Assembly: GCF_017377395.1 (NCBI RefSeq)
Contig: NZ_CP061800.1
Location: forward strand, 2,852,001-2,916,000
Source of the DNA: Desulfonema magnum
GTDB lineage: Bacteria > Desulfobacterota > Desulfobacteria > Desulfobacterales > 4be13
DNA: 64,000 nucleotides
Direction of reading: 5' to 3'
This document shows positions 55,280 to 64,000 of the stretch, one piece after another; positions within the stretch are counted from its first letter, which is position 1; every line of letters starts with the position of its first letter. The notes under the pieces are model-generated. The model was not told where the DNA came from. It searched no databases and saw only the letters and a program-made list of their open reading frames with translations. A program made the translations under genes and the position numbers.

Positions 55280-57334
55280 TCACCGATTTGGTATCCTTGG
55301 CCGCTGCATCAGGTAAAGAAGTCCGTAGATGAGCAGACCGACGGGATACATCCAGTAACGCTGATCATGGGGGATGCCGATCCAGGATGAAACTGCATCA
55401 GGTCTCATCAGTATAAAGGTGACACACAAAAACAGTGGTATTTCATAGAATCTGTTCCGCGCCACAAACCATCCTTGGGTTGCCGAGGCAAATGCAAAGT
55501 TGCCAATACATGCCATGACAAAAATAAGAATTCCCCGGGGCCAGCTGTTGACATTATGAAGTATCAGATCGCTGTTGAAAATAAACATGAATGGCAGGAT
55601 TGCTGTACGGATATCATACATAAACCCCTGAAGCCCTGTGGGAATCGGCGGAGACTTGGCAATGGCCGAAGCCGCGTAAGCCGCAAGCCCCACCGGGGGC
55701 GTGTCGTCTGCAAGTATTCCAAAATAAAAGCAGAAGAGATGAGCTGCCATCAGGGGAACGGCAAAATCCTGGAAATTGGCAATGGTGACAATGGCCGGTG
55801 CTGTGAGAGATGCCATAACAATATAGGTGGCAGTGGTGGGAAGTCCCATTCCGATGATAAGACTTGCAATGGCAGTAATCACCAGCATCAGATGGATGTT
55901 ACCACCGGAGATAGTGTCAATAATCTGAGTGATCAGCCCGCCAAGTCCCAGAGCCACAACACCTACGATAATACCTGCTGACGCGGTTGCAAGAGCCACG
56001 GAAACCATGTTCCGGCCTCCTGCCGCAAGTGCTGAAAATATATCTGTAATGCTTTGCTTAAATGCAGGTCCGAGAGGTTCTTTGTTCATGAAAGCCCTGA
56101 CCGGATTCTGAAAAAGCATGATGATCGCCATTACCCATATGGCGTTAAAAGCGGCAAGTTCCGGCGAATGCCTGGCAATAACAAGTTCATACAAAAGAAA
56201 TAACAAAGGGATAAGATAGTGAACACCACTCATCAGGGTTTTTCCAAATGCAGGGAGTTCACTGCGCTGCATTCCCTTTAGGCCCAGCTTGGATGCTTCA
56301 ATATGTGTAATAAAGAACAGAGCCGCATAAGAAGCAAAGGCAGGTACGGCAGCCGCTTTGATCACCTCAATGTAGGGTACGTTCACATATTCGGCAATAA
56401 TAAAGGCCGCAGCTCCCATGATGGGGGGCGCGAGTTGTCCGTCTGTGCTTGCGGCAACCTCCACGGCCGCGGCTTTGGTAGAAGGATACCCGACTTTTTT
56501 CATCAGGGGAATGGTAAATGTACCGGTTGTTACAATGTTTGCAATGCTTGATCCGGACACAAGGCCGGTAAGCCCGCTTCCCATAATGGCAGCCTTTGCC
56601 GGCCCCCCTTTGAATCCGCCCAGAAGACTCAGGGCCAGTTGGATAAAATAGTGGCCTGCCCCGGCTTTGTCCAGCATGGCACCGAAAAGCACAAACAGAA
56701 AAACAATGGTTGCGGAAACATCCAGAGGAATGCCGTAAATCCCTTCTGTTGACATGGTCATCTGTCCTATGTACCGGTTCAGTGAAACGCCTTTGAATGC
56801 TATAATATCGGGCATATAAGGACCCAGAAAAGCATACAGGGTAAATGCCAGGGCAATGATGGGAAGGGCCGGGCCGATCACCCGGCGTGAAGCTTCAAGC
56901 AAAAAGATGACCAGCAATGCACCGAAAATAATATCCCTCATGATAGGGGTGCCATACCGTGTGGCAAGTCCGGCATAGTCAATTGCAATATAAAGCCCTG
57001 AAAAAGCAGCAACAATTCCTATGACATAGTCACATATCGGAATTCGGGTTGTGGTGGAAAGAAATTTAAGACCCAAACGCGTCTTTTTAAAAAGAGGATA
57101 ATTCAGAAAAACGATCAGAAGGGCAAAGGCGAGGTGGATGGCTCTGATAAATGTGGAATCCAGGATAAGCCAGCTTGCTATGGATAACTGAAAAAAGCTC
57201 CAAAGAACTGCAATGGTGGGAATCACATATTTGGAGGCTCCCTTGGGCTTTCTTCCGATACCTTCTTCCTCTTCGGCCATCCGCTTTGCTAAATCCAGAC
57301 CCTCATCTTTTGCGTTTATTTCATTTTTGGTCAT
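55280..57334 (-). CDS. TRAP transporter fused permease (4TM + 12TM)
   Basis: 684 residues from ATG 57334 ([11 protein letters not shown] follows; longer starts are possible and ribosome sites are weak). DctQ- and DctM-like parts are fused, as in TAXI-type systems: an N-terminal set of helices ([22 protein letters not shown]...) then the large subunit with [33 protein letters not shown] and [22 protein letters not shown] and [20 protein letters not shown]. Sodium-driven uptake of an organic acid, substrate unknown. Upstream lies the TAXI receptor gene on the same strand. Confidence 0.94.
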   Translation of the reverse strand: MTKNEINAKDEGLDLAKRMAEEEEGIGRKPKGASKYVIPTIAVLWSFFQLSIASWLILDSTFIRAIHLAFALLIVFLNYPLFKKTRLGLKFLSTTTRIPICDYVIGIVAAFSGLYIAIDYAGLATRYGTPIMRDIIFGALLVIFLLEASRRVIGPALPIIALAFTLYAFLGPYMPDIIAFKGVSLNRYIGQMTMSTEGIYGIPLDVSATIVFLFVLFGAMLDKAGAGHYFIQLALSLLGGFKGGPAKAAIMGSGLTGLVSGSSIANIVTTGTFTIPLMKKVGYPSTKAAAVEVAASTDGQLAPPIMGAAAFIIAEYVNVPYIEVIKAAAVPAFASYAALFFITHIEASKLGLKGMQRSELPAFGKTLMSGVHYLIPLLFLLYELVIARHSPELAAFNAIWVMAIIMLFQNPVRAFMNKEPLGPAFKQSITDIFSALAAGGRNMVSVALATASAGIIVGVVALGLGGLITQIIDTISGGNIHLMLVITAIASLIIGMGLPTTATYIVMASLTAPAIVTIANFQDFAVPLMAAHLFCFYFGILADDTPPVGLAAYAASAIAKSPPIPTGLQGFMYDIRTAILPFMFIFNSDLILHNVNSWPRGILIFVMACIGNFAFASATQGWFVARNRFYEIPLFLCVTFILMRPDAVSSWIGIPHDQRYWMYPVGLLIYGLLYLMQRPRIPNR

Positions 57335-57419
57335 GTTTATACTACCCATCTTTAATTTGTGTCTGTCTGTTCGTTTCAGTCCATGCCTCAGCAGAGGCGA
57401 CATTCGTACAAGTGTTTTT

Positions 57420-57510
57420 GGTAGTCCTGCACAAGTAGTGATGAATGAGATTCAGTGTCCTGACAACCGGGGAACTGAACGGGATTCATCACTACCTTTG
57501 CAGGACTACC
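57420..57510. repeat. Palindrome between TRAP receptor and permease genes
   Basis: GGTAGTCCTGCACAAGTAGTG and its near-complement, about 25 bp per arm with few mismatches, around a 40-base loop. Confidence 0.75.
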
Positions 57511-57583
57511 GTGTTTTTTTTGTTTGAATCCGCGTCCCGGACGAGAGGCAATATTAAAAAGGAACGCTTGTGGCGAATATTTC

Positions 57584-57858
57584 TTTAAAAGGGTGTTTGA
57601 AAAGTCCTAGCAGGATAATACCGTTCGGCACGATTTTTGCTTACAGTTTATAACTGAGTGAATTCATACAGTTGGAAAACTGAAATCCCGAAATGTCTGC
57701 CGGGCGATTTTCGGAAACAGTTTTTCCAACATACGGAAATGCCGGTCATTTTCGTCCGGTTATGCAAAAATCATACCGAACGATATTGCCGTCAGGACGG
57801 TATATTTGTAGCATTTAAAGATGCCCATCCCTACGGGACTTTTCAAACACGCTCTAAA
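57584..57858. repeat. Family E inverted-repeat element
   Basis: Ends TTTAAAAGGGTGTTTGAAAAG and its inverted near-copy CTTTTCAAACACGCTCTAAAG, 275 bp. Contains the same GACGGTATATTTGTAGCA module found in family A. It lies in the TRAP operon between receptor and permease. Confidence 0.75.
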
Positions 57859-57908
57859 GCGACGGGTAAAAAAACCGCCGCTCAGAAGGTAGGAATTATG
57901 TATCATAT

Positions 57909-58904
57909 TTATTTCATCAGGCCGGCTTCCTTATAATACTTTACCGCGCCGGGATGAAGGGGAGCCGTCAGACCTTCCAGCATTCCCTCTTTGGTCAGTA
58001 CCTCATAGGCTGGATGAAGTTTTTTGAAATTTTCAAAATTTTCAAAAACCTCTTTAGTAACCGCATAAACAACATCATCTGACACTTTTGCAGAAGTGAC
58101 GAAGGTGGCTTTTACACCAAAGGTATGAACATCAGCATCGTTTACAGCACCCGGGTAAAGTTTGACAGGGACAAAGGACTTTGCGTAGTAAGGTTTTTCA
58201 GTGATGAATTGATCTATACCCGAACCAGCCACAGCAACAAACCGTACTTTTGTAGCGCCCGCTGTGGCTTCTTTGAACGCGCCGCTAGGATGTCCCACAG
58301 TGTAAAAAAAAGCATCAATACGGCCATCCTGAAGAAGTCCGGGAGCCTCGGCGGCCTTTACACTTTCAGTTTTTATATCTTTTTCATAATCAAGCCCGGC
58401 CGCAGTCAGCGCGTCAATGGAATTCTGACGCTGACCAGATCCGGGGTTGCCGATGTTTACCCGTTTGCCTTTTAAATCTTTAATATTCTTGACACCTGAA
58501 TCAACAGTAGCCGCCAGTGTCACAGACTCAGGATGGATACTGAAAACAGCCCGAAGGTCTTTCTGCGGCCCTGCTTTTTCCCATTCTGCAAGACCCTTAA
58601 ATGCCTGATACTGCCTGTCTGATTGCACAACACCGAATTCCAGATCTCCGGCCATGACAGCGTTTACATTAAACACCGATCCTGCCGTAGATTCGACAGT
58701 ACACCGAATCCCGTATTCTTTACGCTTATTGTTGACAATTTTAGCAATGGCACCGCCTGTGGGATAGTAAACACCTGTAATTCCGCCAGTACCGATGGTT
58801 ACAAATTTAGTGGTTCTTGCTGCTTGTGCGCCTGATGGCACCGACCCCATAAGAAGAACAAAACCGAACAAAAACGCCACACCGAAAAATAAAGCTTTTT
58901 TCAT
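57909..58904 (-). CDS. TRAP transporter solute receptor, TAXI family
   Basis: 331 residues; AAGGGGG before ATG. Signal peptide ending AQAAR (about residue 29). TAXI marks: FVTIGTGGITGVYYPTGGAIAKIVN and AVFSIHPESVTLAATVDSGVKNIKDLKGKRVNIGNPGSGQRQNSIDALTAAGL, GRIDAFFYTVGHPSGAFKEA. Periplasmic partner of the permease 570 bp downstream. Ligand unknown (glutamate-like in the few studied cases). Confidence 0.95.
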   Translation of the reverse strand: MKKALFFGVAFLFGFVLLMGSVPSGAQAARTTKFVTIGTGGITGVYYPTGGAIAKIVNNKRKEYGIRCTVESTAGSVFNVNAVMAGDLEFGVVQSDRQYQAFKGLAEWEKAGPQKDLRAVFSIHPESVTLAATVDSGVKNIKDLKGKRVNIGNPGSGQRQNSIDALTAAGLDYEKDIKTESVKAAEAPGLLQDGRIDAFFYTVGHPSGAFKEATAGATKVRFVAVAGSGIDQFITEKPYYAKSFVPVKLYPGAVNDADVHTFGVKATFVTSAKVSDDVVYAVTKEVFENFENFKKLHPAYEVLTKEGMLEGLTAPLHPGAVKYYKEAGLMK

Positions 58905-58995
58905 CTAAAAAAACCCCCTTATGTTTGATTGTTACGAGTTGTCTGTTTCTATATATCTTTACATTTATTCCTACCTTCTTTTAAGTTGTTCCGTA

Positions 58996-59101
58996 AGGGA
59001 TTTCCCCAAAAATAAAATACCCACCTTGTGCGGTGGGTTGCGCTTCGCTTCACCCACCCTACATTTTTTGTATCGGGTATATTATTTATTTTGAGTTCCC
59101 T
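58996..59101. repeat. Family C repeat, copy 2
   Basis: Same as 29094-29200, virtually identical over its first 99 bases, in the same orientation. Upstream of the TAXI gene. Confidence 0.85.
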
Positions 59102-59274
59102 AACTGCTTGGAGCGTGTTTTTAAAGTCCTGCAGGCACAGCATATTTATAGCATGATTTCTGGCATCTGAATATCTGAATAATCTCACTTTTTATTTCAT
59201 TTTAAAAAGCTCCTTTGCCGGACGGGGTTTGCAACCCCGTCCGGCAATTAAAAACCCGGCTTTTTTATGAGCGT

Positions 59275-59760
59275 TTATTTCAAAAAGCGTACAGGTAATG
59301 CCCGATACGCTTTTTTATGGACCATTCGGTCCGTATAGTGATATCCGCGATTAAAATTGAACACTCTGGCAGTAATGGATTTTTTTTCTGATGTCCAGAG
59401 CCAGCCGCAGCTCAGTTTTATGTGAGGTACAATTCTGACTTGCTGACCGCAGTCGGTTTCATATCCCTTATAGTTTTCATCTTTCAGATAAAGGCTTTGC
59501 AATTCTTCAAGCGTGGGAAGACGCCAATTGTCATACCGGGCCTCAAGCGTATCCGGAAACGTGTATTTCACCCATCTCTCCGCCTGTTTCCAATTGATAT
59601 CACCTTGGTTGTCGGTTTCTGACCACATGACTCCCAACTGATGATCTGTAACCGTGCCGTCTCCGTTATTGGTGAAACGCTCACCAGCCAAGACCGTTGC
59701 ACAGTTGAAAAATAAACAAATCGTAATTATTTTTATAAATGACGATACTGATGCGTTCAT
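59275..59760 (-). CDS. Exported DUF1566-domain protein
   Basis: 161 residues; AAAGGGAAAAAG before ATG. Signal peptide of about 25 residues (IITICLFFNCATVLAGE). The body is a single DUF1566/Lcl C-terminal domain: RFTNNGDGTVTDHQLGVMWSE, DNWRLPTLEELQSLY, WLWTSEKKSITARVFNFNRGYHY, YRALPVRFLK. C-type-lectin-like fold, common in large families in these bacteria, function unknown. The TAA stop falls inside a family J-like end (AAATAAACGCTCAT). Confidence 0.88.
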   Translation of the reverse strand: MNASVSSFIKIITICLFFNCATVLAGERFTNNGDGTVTDHQLGVMWSETDNQGDINWKQAERWVKYTFPDTLEARYDNWRLPTLEELQSLYLKDENYKGYETDCGQQVRIVPHIKLSCGWLWTSEKKSITARVFNFNRGYHYTDRMVHKKAYRALPVRFLK

Positions 59761-59872
59761 CTTTTTCCCTTTTTGTACGATTCATTTCTTAGTCTGTAAT
59801 AAGCTCTCTTTACTTAATGAATGGGATTTAGCAAAATGGGAGTTATATGTCAAGGATTAAAAATACTTAAAC

Positions 59873-60203
59873 TCAGTAGATCGAAAAGTTTCCGGATGGT
59901 GTGCGGGACAGCAAAGAAACCCGGCTTTTTTTTCAGGACGGGACGCTCTCCCGCCGGAAAAAGCCGGGTTTCTCCCCATATGCATCAGGCTAAGATTACA
60001 ACCTACTGTTTTTATTAACTCTGATTTTGCAGGACGGGGTTTGCAACCCCGTCCGGAATATTTTCCGGATCGCCGCCCGTAAACGTTTCGGACGGGGTTG
60101 CAAACCCCGTCCGGCAGCCGTCCCGCATTCTTAGCCTGATGCATATGGGGTTTCTCCCCCGTCCGCCCTGTGACAGCCTGAAAACTTTTCGATCTACTGA
60201 AAC
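59873..60203. repeat. Family D palindromic element, copy 2, with nested inverted repeats
   Basis: Outer arms ACTCAGTAGATCGAAAAGTTT and complement. Inside, 28-bp arms containing CCATATGCATCAGGCTAAGA at 59978 and 60130 enclose two GACGGGGTTTGCAACCCCGTC hairpins (60033, 60090). A third copy of the latter hairpin is at 59222-59244. No gene. Confidence 0.75.
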
Positions 60204-60299
60204 TCGATGATCAAGTTCTTTGTCCTGAACCGACCGGAAAGCCTGTCATTCCTTCTTTCGTAGGCTTCGGCGTGATTTCAGCCGAACGAAATGACAGAG

Positions 60300-60452
60300 A
60301 AAAACTCAGTAGATCGAAAATGCTCACCGAAAGTTCGTCCGGGGTTGATGAATTCCGGACATTTCCGGGAAATTTCCCAATTGTCCGACAAAACTCACGC
60401 CGAAGCCCCCGGGAGCAGTTCGGGAATATTTTTGATCTGCTGAAACTTGATC
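60300..60452. repeat. Family D palindromic element, copy 3
   Basis: CTCAGTAGATCGAAAATGCTC at the left, TTTTTGATCTGCTGAAACTTGATCA at the right. Ends 30 bp before the glycosyltransferase start. Confidence 0.65.
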
Positions 60453-60482
60453 ACCGGGTATAAACAACAGCAGATTTTGGAA

Positions 60483-61349
60483 ATGAAAAAAAAAAACAAT
60501 CCATTGGTAAGCGTCATCATTCCGACTTATAACCGAAGCCGGATACTTGAGGAAGCTGTTCATTCTGTCCTGTCCCAGGATTTTACGGATTTTGAGCTGA
60601 TTGTTGTTGATGACGGTTCAACAGATAACACAGGGGATATTCTCAAAGAACATCAGAAAAATCTTATGGTCATTCGGCAGAATAACAGAGGGGTCAGCGC
60701 TGCAAGAAACAAGGGGATTGCCGCAGCGTCAGGATCATTGATTGCTTTTCTTGATTCAGATGATCTCTGGCTGCCGAAAAAGCTTTCCGGCCAGGTTGAA
60801 TTTTTCAATTCAAATCCGGAAGCCCTGATTTGCCAGACAGAAGAAATATGGATAAGAAACGGTGTGCGGGTGAATCCGAAGAAAAAACACAGGAAACCTT
60901 CGGGAATGATTTTTGAGCCGTCGCTTTCCCTTTGCCTTGTCAGTCCGTCCGCAGTGATGATCAGGCGCAGTCTGTTTGATGATGTGGGGCTGTTTGATGA
61001 GAATCTGCCCGCGTGTGAAGATTATGATTTATGGCTCAGGATCAGTTGCAAATATCCGATATTTCTTATGGATACACCGCTTATCATAAAACGGGGAGGG
61101 CATGAAGATCAGCTTTCCAAAGCTCCGGGACTGGACAAATTTCGGATACAGTCTTTAAAAAAGATCATTCAAGGGGGCCTGTTTTCAGAAGATCAGCACA
61201 GGGCAGCAATAAAAATGCTCAGGAAAAAATGCGCTGTCTATGCAGGAGGATGTCTGAAAAGGGGGCGTGACGATGAAGCCATGTGTTACATCCGGCTTGC
61301 CGAAAAAAAATTCTCGTTTCCAGACGGAGCCTCACTGCCATTAAGTTAA
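60483..61349 (+). CDS. Glycosyltransferase family 2
   Basis: 288 residues from ATG 60483; the ribosome site is weak (TTGGAA) and a TTG 12 codons upstream is possible. GT-A fold: PLVSVIIPTYNRSRILEEAVHSVLSQDFTDFELIVVDDGSTDNTGDIL, the DSDD metal motif (LIAFLDSDDLWLPKKL), and ACEDYDLWLRIS with the catalytic-base region. No membrane segment, so it is cytosolic or peripheral. Transfers a sugar to an envelope glycan; substrate unknown. No glycan gene cluster surrounds it. Confidence 0.93.
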   Translation: MKKKNNPLVSVIIPTYNRSRILEEAVHSVLSQDFTDFELIVVDDGSTDNTGDILKEHQKNLMVIRQNNRGVSAARNKGIAAASGSLIAFLDSDDLWLPKKLSGQVEFFNSNPEALICQTEEIWIRNGVRVNPKKKHRKPSGMIFEPSLSLCLVSPSAVMIRRSLFDDVGLFDENLPACEDYDLWLRISCKYPIFLMDTPLIIKRGGHEDQLSKAPGLDKFRIQSLKKIIQGGLFSEDQHRAAIKMLRKKCAVYAGGCLKRGRDDEAMCYIRLAEKKFSFPDGASLPLS

Positions 61350-61670
61350 GCTTCCGGAGTGCGAAAATTATTTTTCGCACCCTCGCCGGAAACTGTTTTT
61401 TTCACTTCGGATGCTCCTTAACTTAATGGCAGTGAGGCGAAGCCTCAGAGGGGGTTTGAAAAATCCCGTAGGGACGGCATATTTGTAGCAATGACAGGCC
61501 CCGTGTTTCCGAGTCCCGCGGGGGACGGCATATTCTGTAAACATGCCGTCCCTACGGAACTCGGACAAGGACAGATATTTTCATACTGATAATTGATGTA
61601 ATTATCTGAAATCAAACAAATCACCATCAGAGAGGGAGTTTCCTTAACTTAATGGCAGTGAAGCGGAGAT
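61327..61670. repeat. Intergenic cluster of CTTAACTTAATGGCAGTGA repeats
   Basis: Three copies of the 19-mer, one inverted (61328-61346, 61418-61436, 61643-61661). Between are a TGCGAAAATTATTTTTCGCA hairpin and a module with GTAGGGACGGCATATTTGTAGCA in both orientations, the same as in family A. The last residues of the glycosyltransferase gene are coded within the first copy. Confidence 0.65.
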
Positions 61671-61691
61671 TGGGAACAAGTGGCATAAAAA

Positions 61692-61718
61692 AAGGCAGAG
61701 TCGTAAAGACTCTGCCTT
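61692..61718 (-). terminator. Terminator of the first PEP-CTERM gene
   Basis: On the minus strand AAGGCAGAGTC pairs with GACTCTGCCTT around TTTAC, followed by a T-run. The same stem ends the next PEP-CTERM gene. Confidence 0.88.
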
Positions 61719-61746
61719 TGTGTTGGTGAGAGTTAATTTTTTTTTA

Positions 61747-62565
61747 TTAATTCTTTTTGTCAAACCTTTTTCTCATTACAGCCACACCGACCAGCCCTGC
61801 ACCAAGTAAGAACATGGTTGCGGGTTCGGGAGTTGCTGCGGATCCGCCTCCGCCACCTGCTTCAACCGCGGCGAGAGTACCCTGTCCCATCAGGTTGTCA
61901 TTGCCGCACTGCATTGTGAAATGAGTGATGAACTCAACCGGCACATCAGAAGCAATAAAGCTGAGATCAAGACCGCTCACAACATTGTGATTTCCGCCCT
62001 CAAAACCCGTCTCAGCGTCGGTCAGACCCGTCTGATAATTAAAGGTGTTATTGCTGGAAATAAGGGTACCCCCGGCATCGTAACGCCAAGGATTTGATCC
62101 CTGGTTCTGCCATTCAAGAGAAGTAATGGTAGTTGTCGTATCTGTTAATTGATATACATCATAGGTAGAAGTGTTAAAGTTCATATCCAGAACATAGTCG
62201 TAGCCATAAGTCTCCTGAACTGTGAAATTACCCTTCTTTTCTCCGTCAATATCTCCGAATATGGCTGAATCTGCGTCCACATCTATGAACACATCACCAG
62301 AATAGAGATCCTGGTTGCCGTTTACGAAATCATAACCACCGACCATGGTCAGGCTTGTACCATCCAGAAACCAGCCTTCCAAGTCCCAGCTCTGGTTTGC
62401 CTGCATACCGACTTCTGTTTCCTGGTCTTCCCGGTTTGAATACCAACCTGTGCCCTCATAGTTTTCATCTGAAATGGTAATCTGGGTGCCGTATGCAAAG
62501 GCACTCCCCGCACTTAAAAAAACAGCCAGAGCTAAAACGATTAAAATTTCTGAAAATTTTCTCAT
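61747..62565 (-). CDS. PEP-CTERM sorting-domain protein
   Basis: 272 residues; AAGGAGGAATTAAA before ATG. Signal peptide of about 24 residues (ILIVLALAVFLSAGSAFAYG). The body is a single beta-rich domain with QISDENYEGTGWYSNRED-like text. The tail has PEP (TPEPATMFLLGAGLVGVAV) then a hydrophobic helix and RKRFDKK, the exosortase sorting signal. The protein is probably cleaved and released or anchored by an EpsH/XrtA-type exosortase, not in the window. Expression probably depends on RpoN (promoter at 62752). C-terminal MQCGNDNLMGQGTLAAVEAGGGGGSAATPEP matches the neighbour's tail, so the two are paralogues. Confidence 0.93.
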   Translation of the reverse strand: MRKFSEILIVLALAVFLSAGSAFAYGTQITISDENYEGTGWYSNREDQETEVGMQANQSWDLEGWFLDGTSLTMVGGYDFVNGNQDLYSGDVFIDVDADSAIFGDIDGEKKGNFTVQETYGYDYVLDMNFNTSTYDVYQLTDTTTTITSLEWQNQGSNPWRYDAGGTLISSNNTFNYQTGLTDAETGFEGGNHNVVSGLDLSFIASDVPVEFITHFTMQCGNDNLMGQGTLAAVEAGGGGGSAATPEPATMFLLGAGLVGVAVMRKRFDKKN

Positions 62566-62751
62566 TTTAATTCCTCCTTCTTAGTTTTAAAATAAATGAC
62601 AACTGGTTCATTAAACAAATGAATTCCATACGTCAGACTTTCAAGTATCTTTATTGCCTCCTTTTCAGATTTGATATTTAAAGATTCTGATTTCCTTCAG
62701 AACTTTCTGACTCAGCAATCTTTAAATTTTTTAGTTCTTACTTTATTTACA

Positions 62752-62767
62752 TGCAAACAGCGTGCCT
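62752..62767 (-). promoter_or_regulatory. Sigma-54 promoter of the PEP-CTERM gene
   Basis: On the minus strand AGGCACGCTGTTTGCA: GG and GC exactly 10 bases apart, matching the -24/-12 consensus GGCACG-N4-TTGC. It lies 187 bp upstream of the ATG. PEP-CTERM genes are known to go with the PrsK/PrsR sigma-54 system. Confidence 0.75.
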
Positions 62768-63189
62768 AAAAAAAAATATATCTTATAACCTTTTAAAATA
62801 ATATTTTAAATTAATGTTTTTCAGGGTTGTTGGGAAGCGTAAACCCCTATAACCCAAAATGGCATTTTTTCGGTTTTTTTAAAATAAAAAACAATAATAA
62901 TAGGATATTGTGTCAATTATAACTAAAATTAAAATTATGGTTAAACGTATAGGGGTTGGCCTGTCAAAAAAGATGTTTTATTTCAGATATGTGCTTTTAT
63001 ATCAGCTTCTTAAGGTTCGGACAACGCTTTCTGTTCAGGCTTTTTTATGACCCTCGAAAGTGTGATCGGATTGAAGATAAAACCGCTATCGCCGAGGGGT
63101 CGAGAGGCTGGGCAGGTAATGAAAACCAGACAGATTTCATTTCGTCAGGATTGATTCTTATTTCACCGAGATGATACAGCCTTATTTTT

Positions 63190-63360
63190 GGGTATGTCCC
63201 ACCTTTTACACAAGGACAGATTTTATGTGTAAGAGGCGGGAACATATCCGTTTTTTTCGCCACAAAGGCACGAAGGCACGAAGTTTCACGAAGTCTCTTT
63301 GTGATTCCTTTGTGTCTTTGTGGCTGATTCTTTCGGATGTGTAAAAGGTGGGATACACCC
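63190..63360. repeat. Family G inverted-repeat element
   Basis: GGGTATGTCCCACCTTTTACACA and its complement end a 171-bp element with inner AAGGCACGAAGGCACGAAG short repeats. Between the two PEP-CTERM genes. The rest of 62768-63189 is AT-rich and shows no gene. Confidence 0.75.
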
Positions 63361-63367
63361 ACAAAAG

Positions 63368-63395
63368 AAGGCAGAGTCGTAAAAGACTCTGCCTT
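63368..63395 (-). terminator. Terminator of the second PEP-CTERM gene
   Basis: AAGGCAGAGTC/GACTCTGCCTT stem, the same as at 61692, about 120 bp after the stop codon and downstream of the family J element. Confidence 0.7.
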
Positions 63396-63431
63396 TGTGC
63401 TGGTAAGAATTAAGCTTTTAACTTAATTCTT

Positions 63432-63527
63432 TTTACCGTGAAAATACATTTTGAAAAGCCGGGTTTTTTATCTGAAAATATTTTCATGACCGGAGGCGAA
63501 AAACCCGGCTTTTTCATGAGCGTTTAT
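63432..63527. repeat. Family J palindromic element, copy 2
   Basis: TACCGTGAAAATACATTTTG start, AAAGCCGGGTTTT and AAAACCCGGCTTT pair, and end CATGAGCGTTTATT. It supplies the last codons and the TGA stop of the PEP-CTERM gene at 63514. Confidence 0.65.
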
Positions 63528-64000
63528 TAAATCTTTTTCTGAGCAGTGCGAGTCCGATCATACCGCATCCGAGCAGAAACATGGTTGCAGGTTCGGGAGT
63601 TGCTGCTGATCCTCCGCCGCCGCCTGCGGGAGCAGCAATATTTCCTGCCATCATTATGCCGTCATTTCCGCATTCCATGGTCCACCAGAACTCAAAAGCC
63701 CCGCCGCCTTCCAGACCGAGAGCGTCCAGAGCCATTACCGCATTGACTTCATAAGCGGCTTTTTTATTACCGGCTTCATTAATAACAGGTCTGTCATCTA
63801 TCCAGACGTTTTTGGTTCTTACCTTTCCATTTTTATTCACATACTCAACTTTGGTCTTGGTTTTAGTTTTCCACTCCCAGGTAACATCTCCCTGATATCC
63901 AAGGTCTTCTCCGTATTCTGCGATATGGACTGGCAGATTATTGGCCCCGCCAAAGGGATCAGCCCCCCCGTCAGTGGTGGCTCCGCCAACTTTGTTGGCA
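63514..64000 (-). CDS. PEP-CTERM sorting-domain protein (N-terminus outside window)
   Basis: The last 161 residues are visible; the frame is open to the window edge, well beyond the GTG at 63840. The tail is AATPEPATMFLLGCGMIGLALLRKRFNKRS with PEP, hydrophobic helix and basic end. Preceding text (MECGNDGIMMAGNIAAPAGGGGG) matches the neighbour at 61747, so it is a paralogue. The final residues and the stop codon come from an inserted family J repeat. Confidence 0.9.
   Translation of the reverse strand, partial: ANKVGGATTDGGADPFGGANNLPVHIAEYGEDLGYQGDVTWEWKTKTKTKVEYVNKNGKVRTKNVWIDDRPVINEAGNKKAAYEVNAVMALDALGLEGGGAFEFWWTMECGNDGIMMAGNIAAPAGGGGGSAATPEPATMFLLGCGMIGLALLRKRFNKRS

Noticed and set aside
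57658..57936. 92-residue plus-strand frame
   Set aside because: Lies within family E element and runs into the TAXI gene on the other strand; no ribosome site.

Overview
The window looks like chromosome of a Gram-negative anaerobe of the Desulfobacterota, most likely a Desulfobacterales-type sulfate reducer. Pointers are the archaeal-type entry to the shikimate pathway (ADTH synthase plus 3-dehydroquinate synthase II), a probable selenocysteine protein with a SECIS-like hairpin, PEP-CTERM proteins with a sigma-54 promoter, a TAXI-type TRAP transporter with a UspA protein, large chemoreceptors, a TpsA-like giant adhesin, and unusually dense small palindromic elements and 7-bp tandem arrays between genes. 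No rRNA, tRNA, CRISPR array or phage module was seen. The assignment is inferred from gene content, not from a marker gene.

Layout. 1-2.6 kb: two minus-strand exported PKD-type proteins; the first carries an in-frame TGA in a CxxU position of a metal-binding-like (HMA) domain and ends in a rhodanese domain. 3.2-5.3 kb: radical SAM protein and GmhB heptose phosphatase. 6.2-10.2 kb: 1333-residue TpsA-like exoprotein. 10.2-14.4 kb: RlpA-SPOR lipoprotein, then a 46-residue protein, Hsp20 and Lon (one likely proteostasis operon). 14.8-22.9 kb: two paralogous M14 peptidase-like lipoproteins split apart by a nested transposon; the second has lost key catalytic residues and gained TPR repeats. 23-24.9 kb: a transposase remnant and an ISAzo13-type transposase. 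25.3-33.3 kb: chemoreceptor, two orphan periplasmic binding proteins, second chemoreceptor, followed by a candidate small RNA. 33.8-38 kb: aromatic amino-acid operon. 38.4-40.7 kb: two small unknowns, PyrR and MoaB/Mog. 41-43.1 kb: SiaB-SiaC switch genes with an adenylate cyclase. 44.1-49.2 kb: SH3/AMIN protein, a membrane Ser/Thr kinase with an extracytoplasmic sensor, and a collagen-like/peptidase S74 surface protein. 50-54 kb: U32 protein, unknown, outer-membrane barrel. 54.5-58.9 kb: TAXI-TRAP transporter plus UspA. 59.3-64 kb: DUF1566 protein, family 2 glycosyltransferase, two PEP-CTERM proteins.

Themes. Much of the window is about the cell surface and sensing the outside: chemoreceptors with solute-binding proteins, a kinase with a Cache sensor, a SiaB/SiaC-controlled cyclase, and secreted adhesins. 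The intergenic space is shaped by at least six families of small inverted-repeat elements, some nested in each other, and by heptameric repeats that sometimes run into genes. The strongest new leads are the predicted selenoprotein, the SiaBC-adenylate cyclase module, the 1871-bp insertion sequence with 7-bp target duplications, and the dead-peptidase/TPR paralogue.
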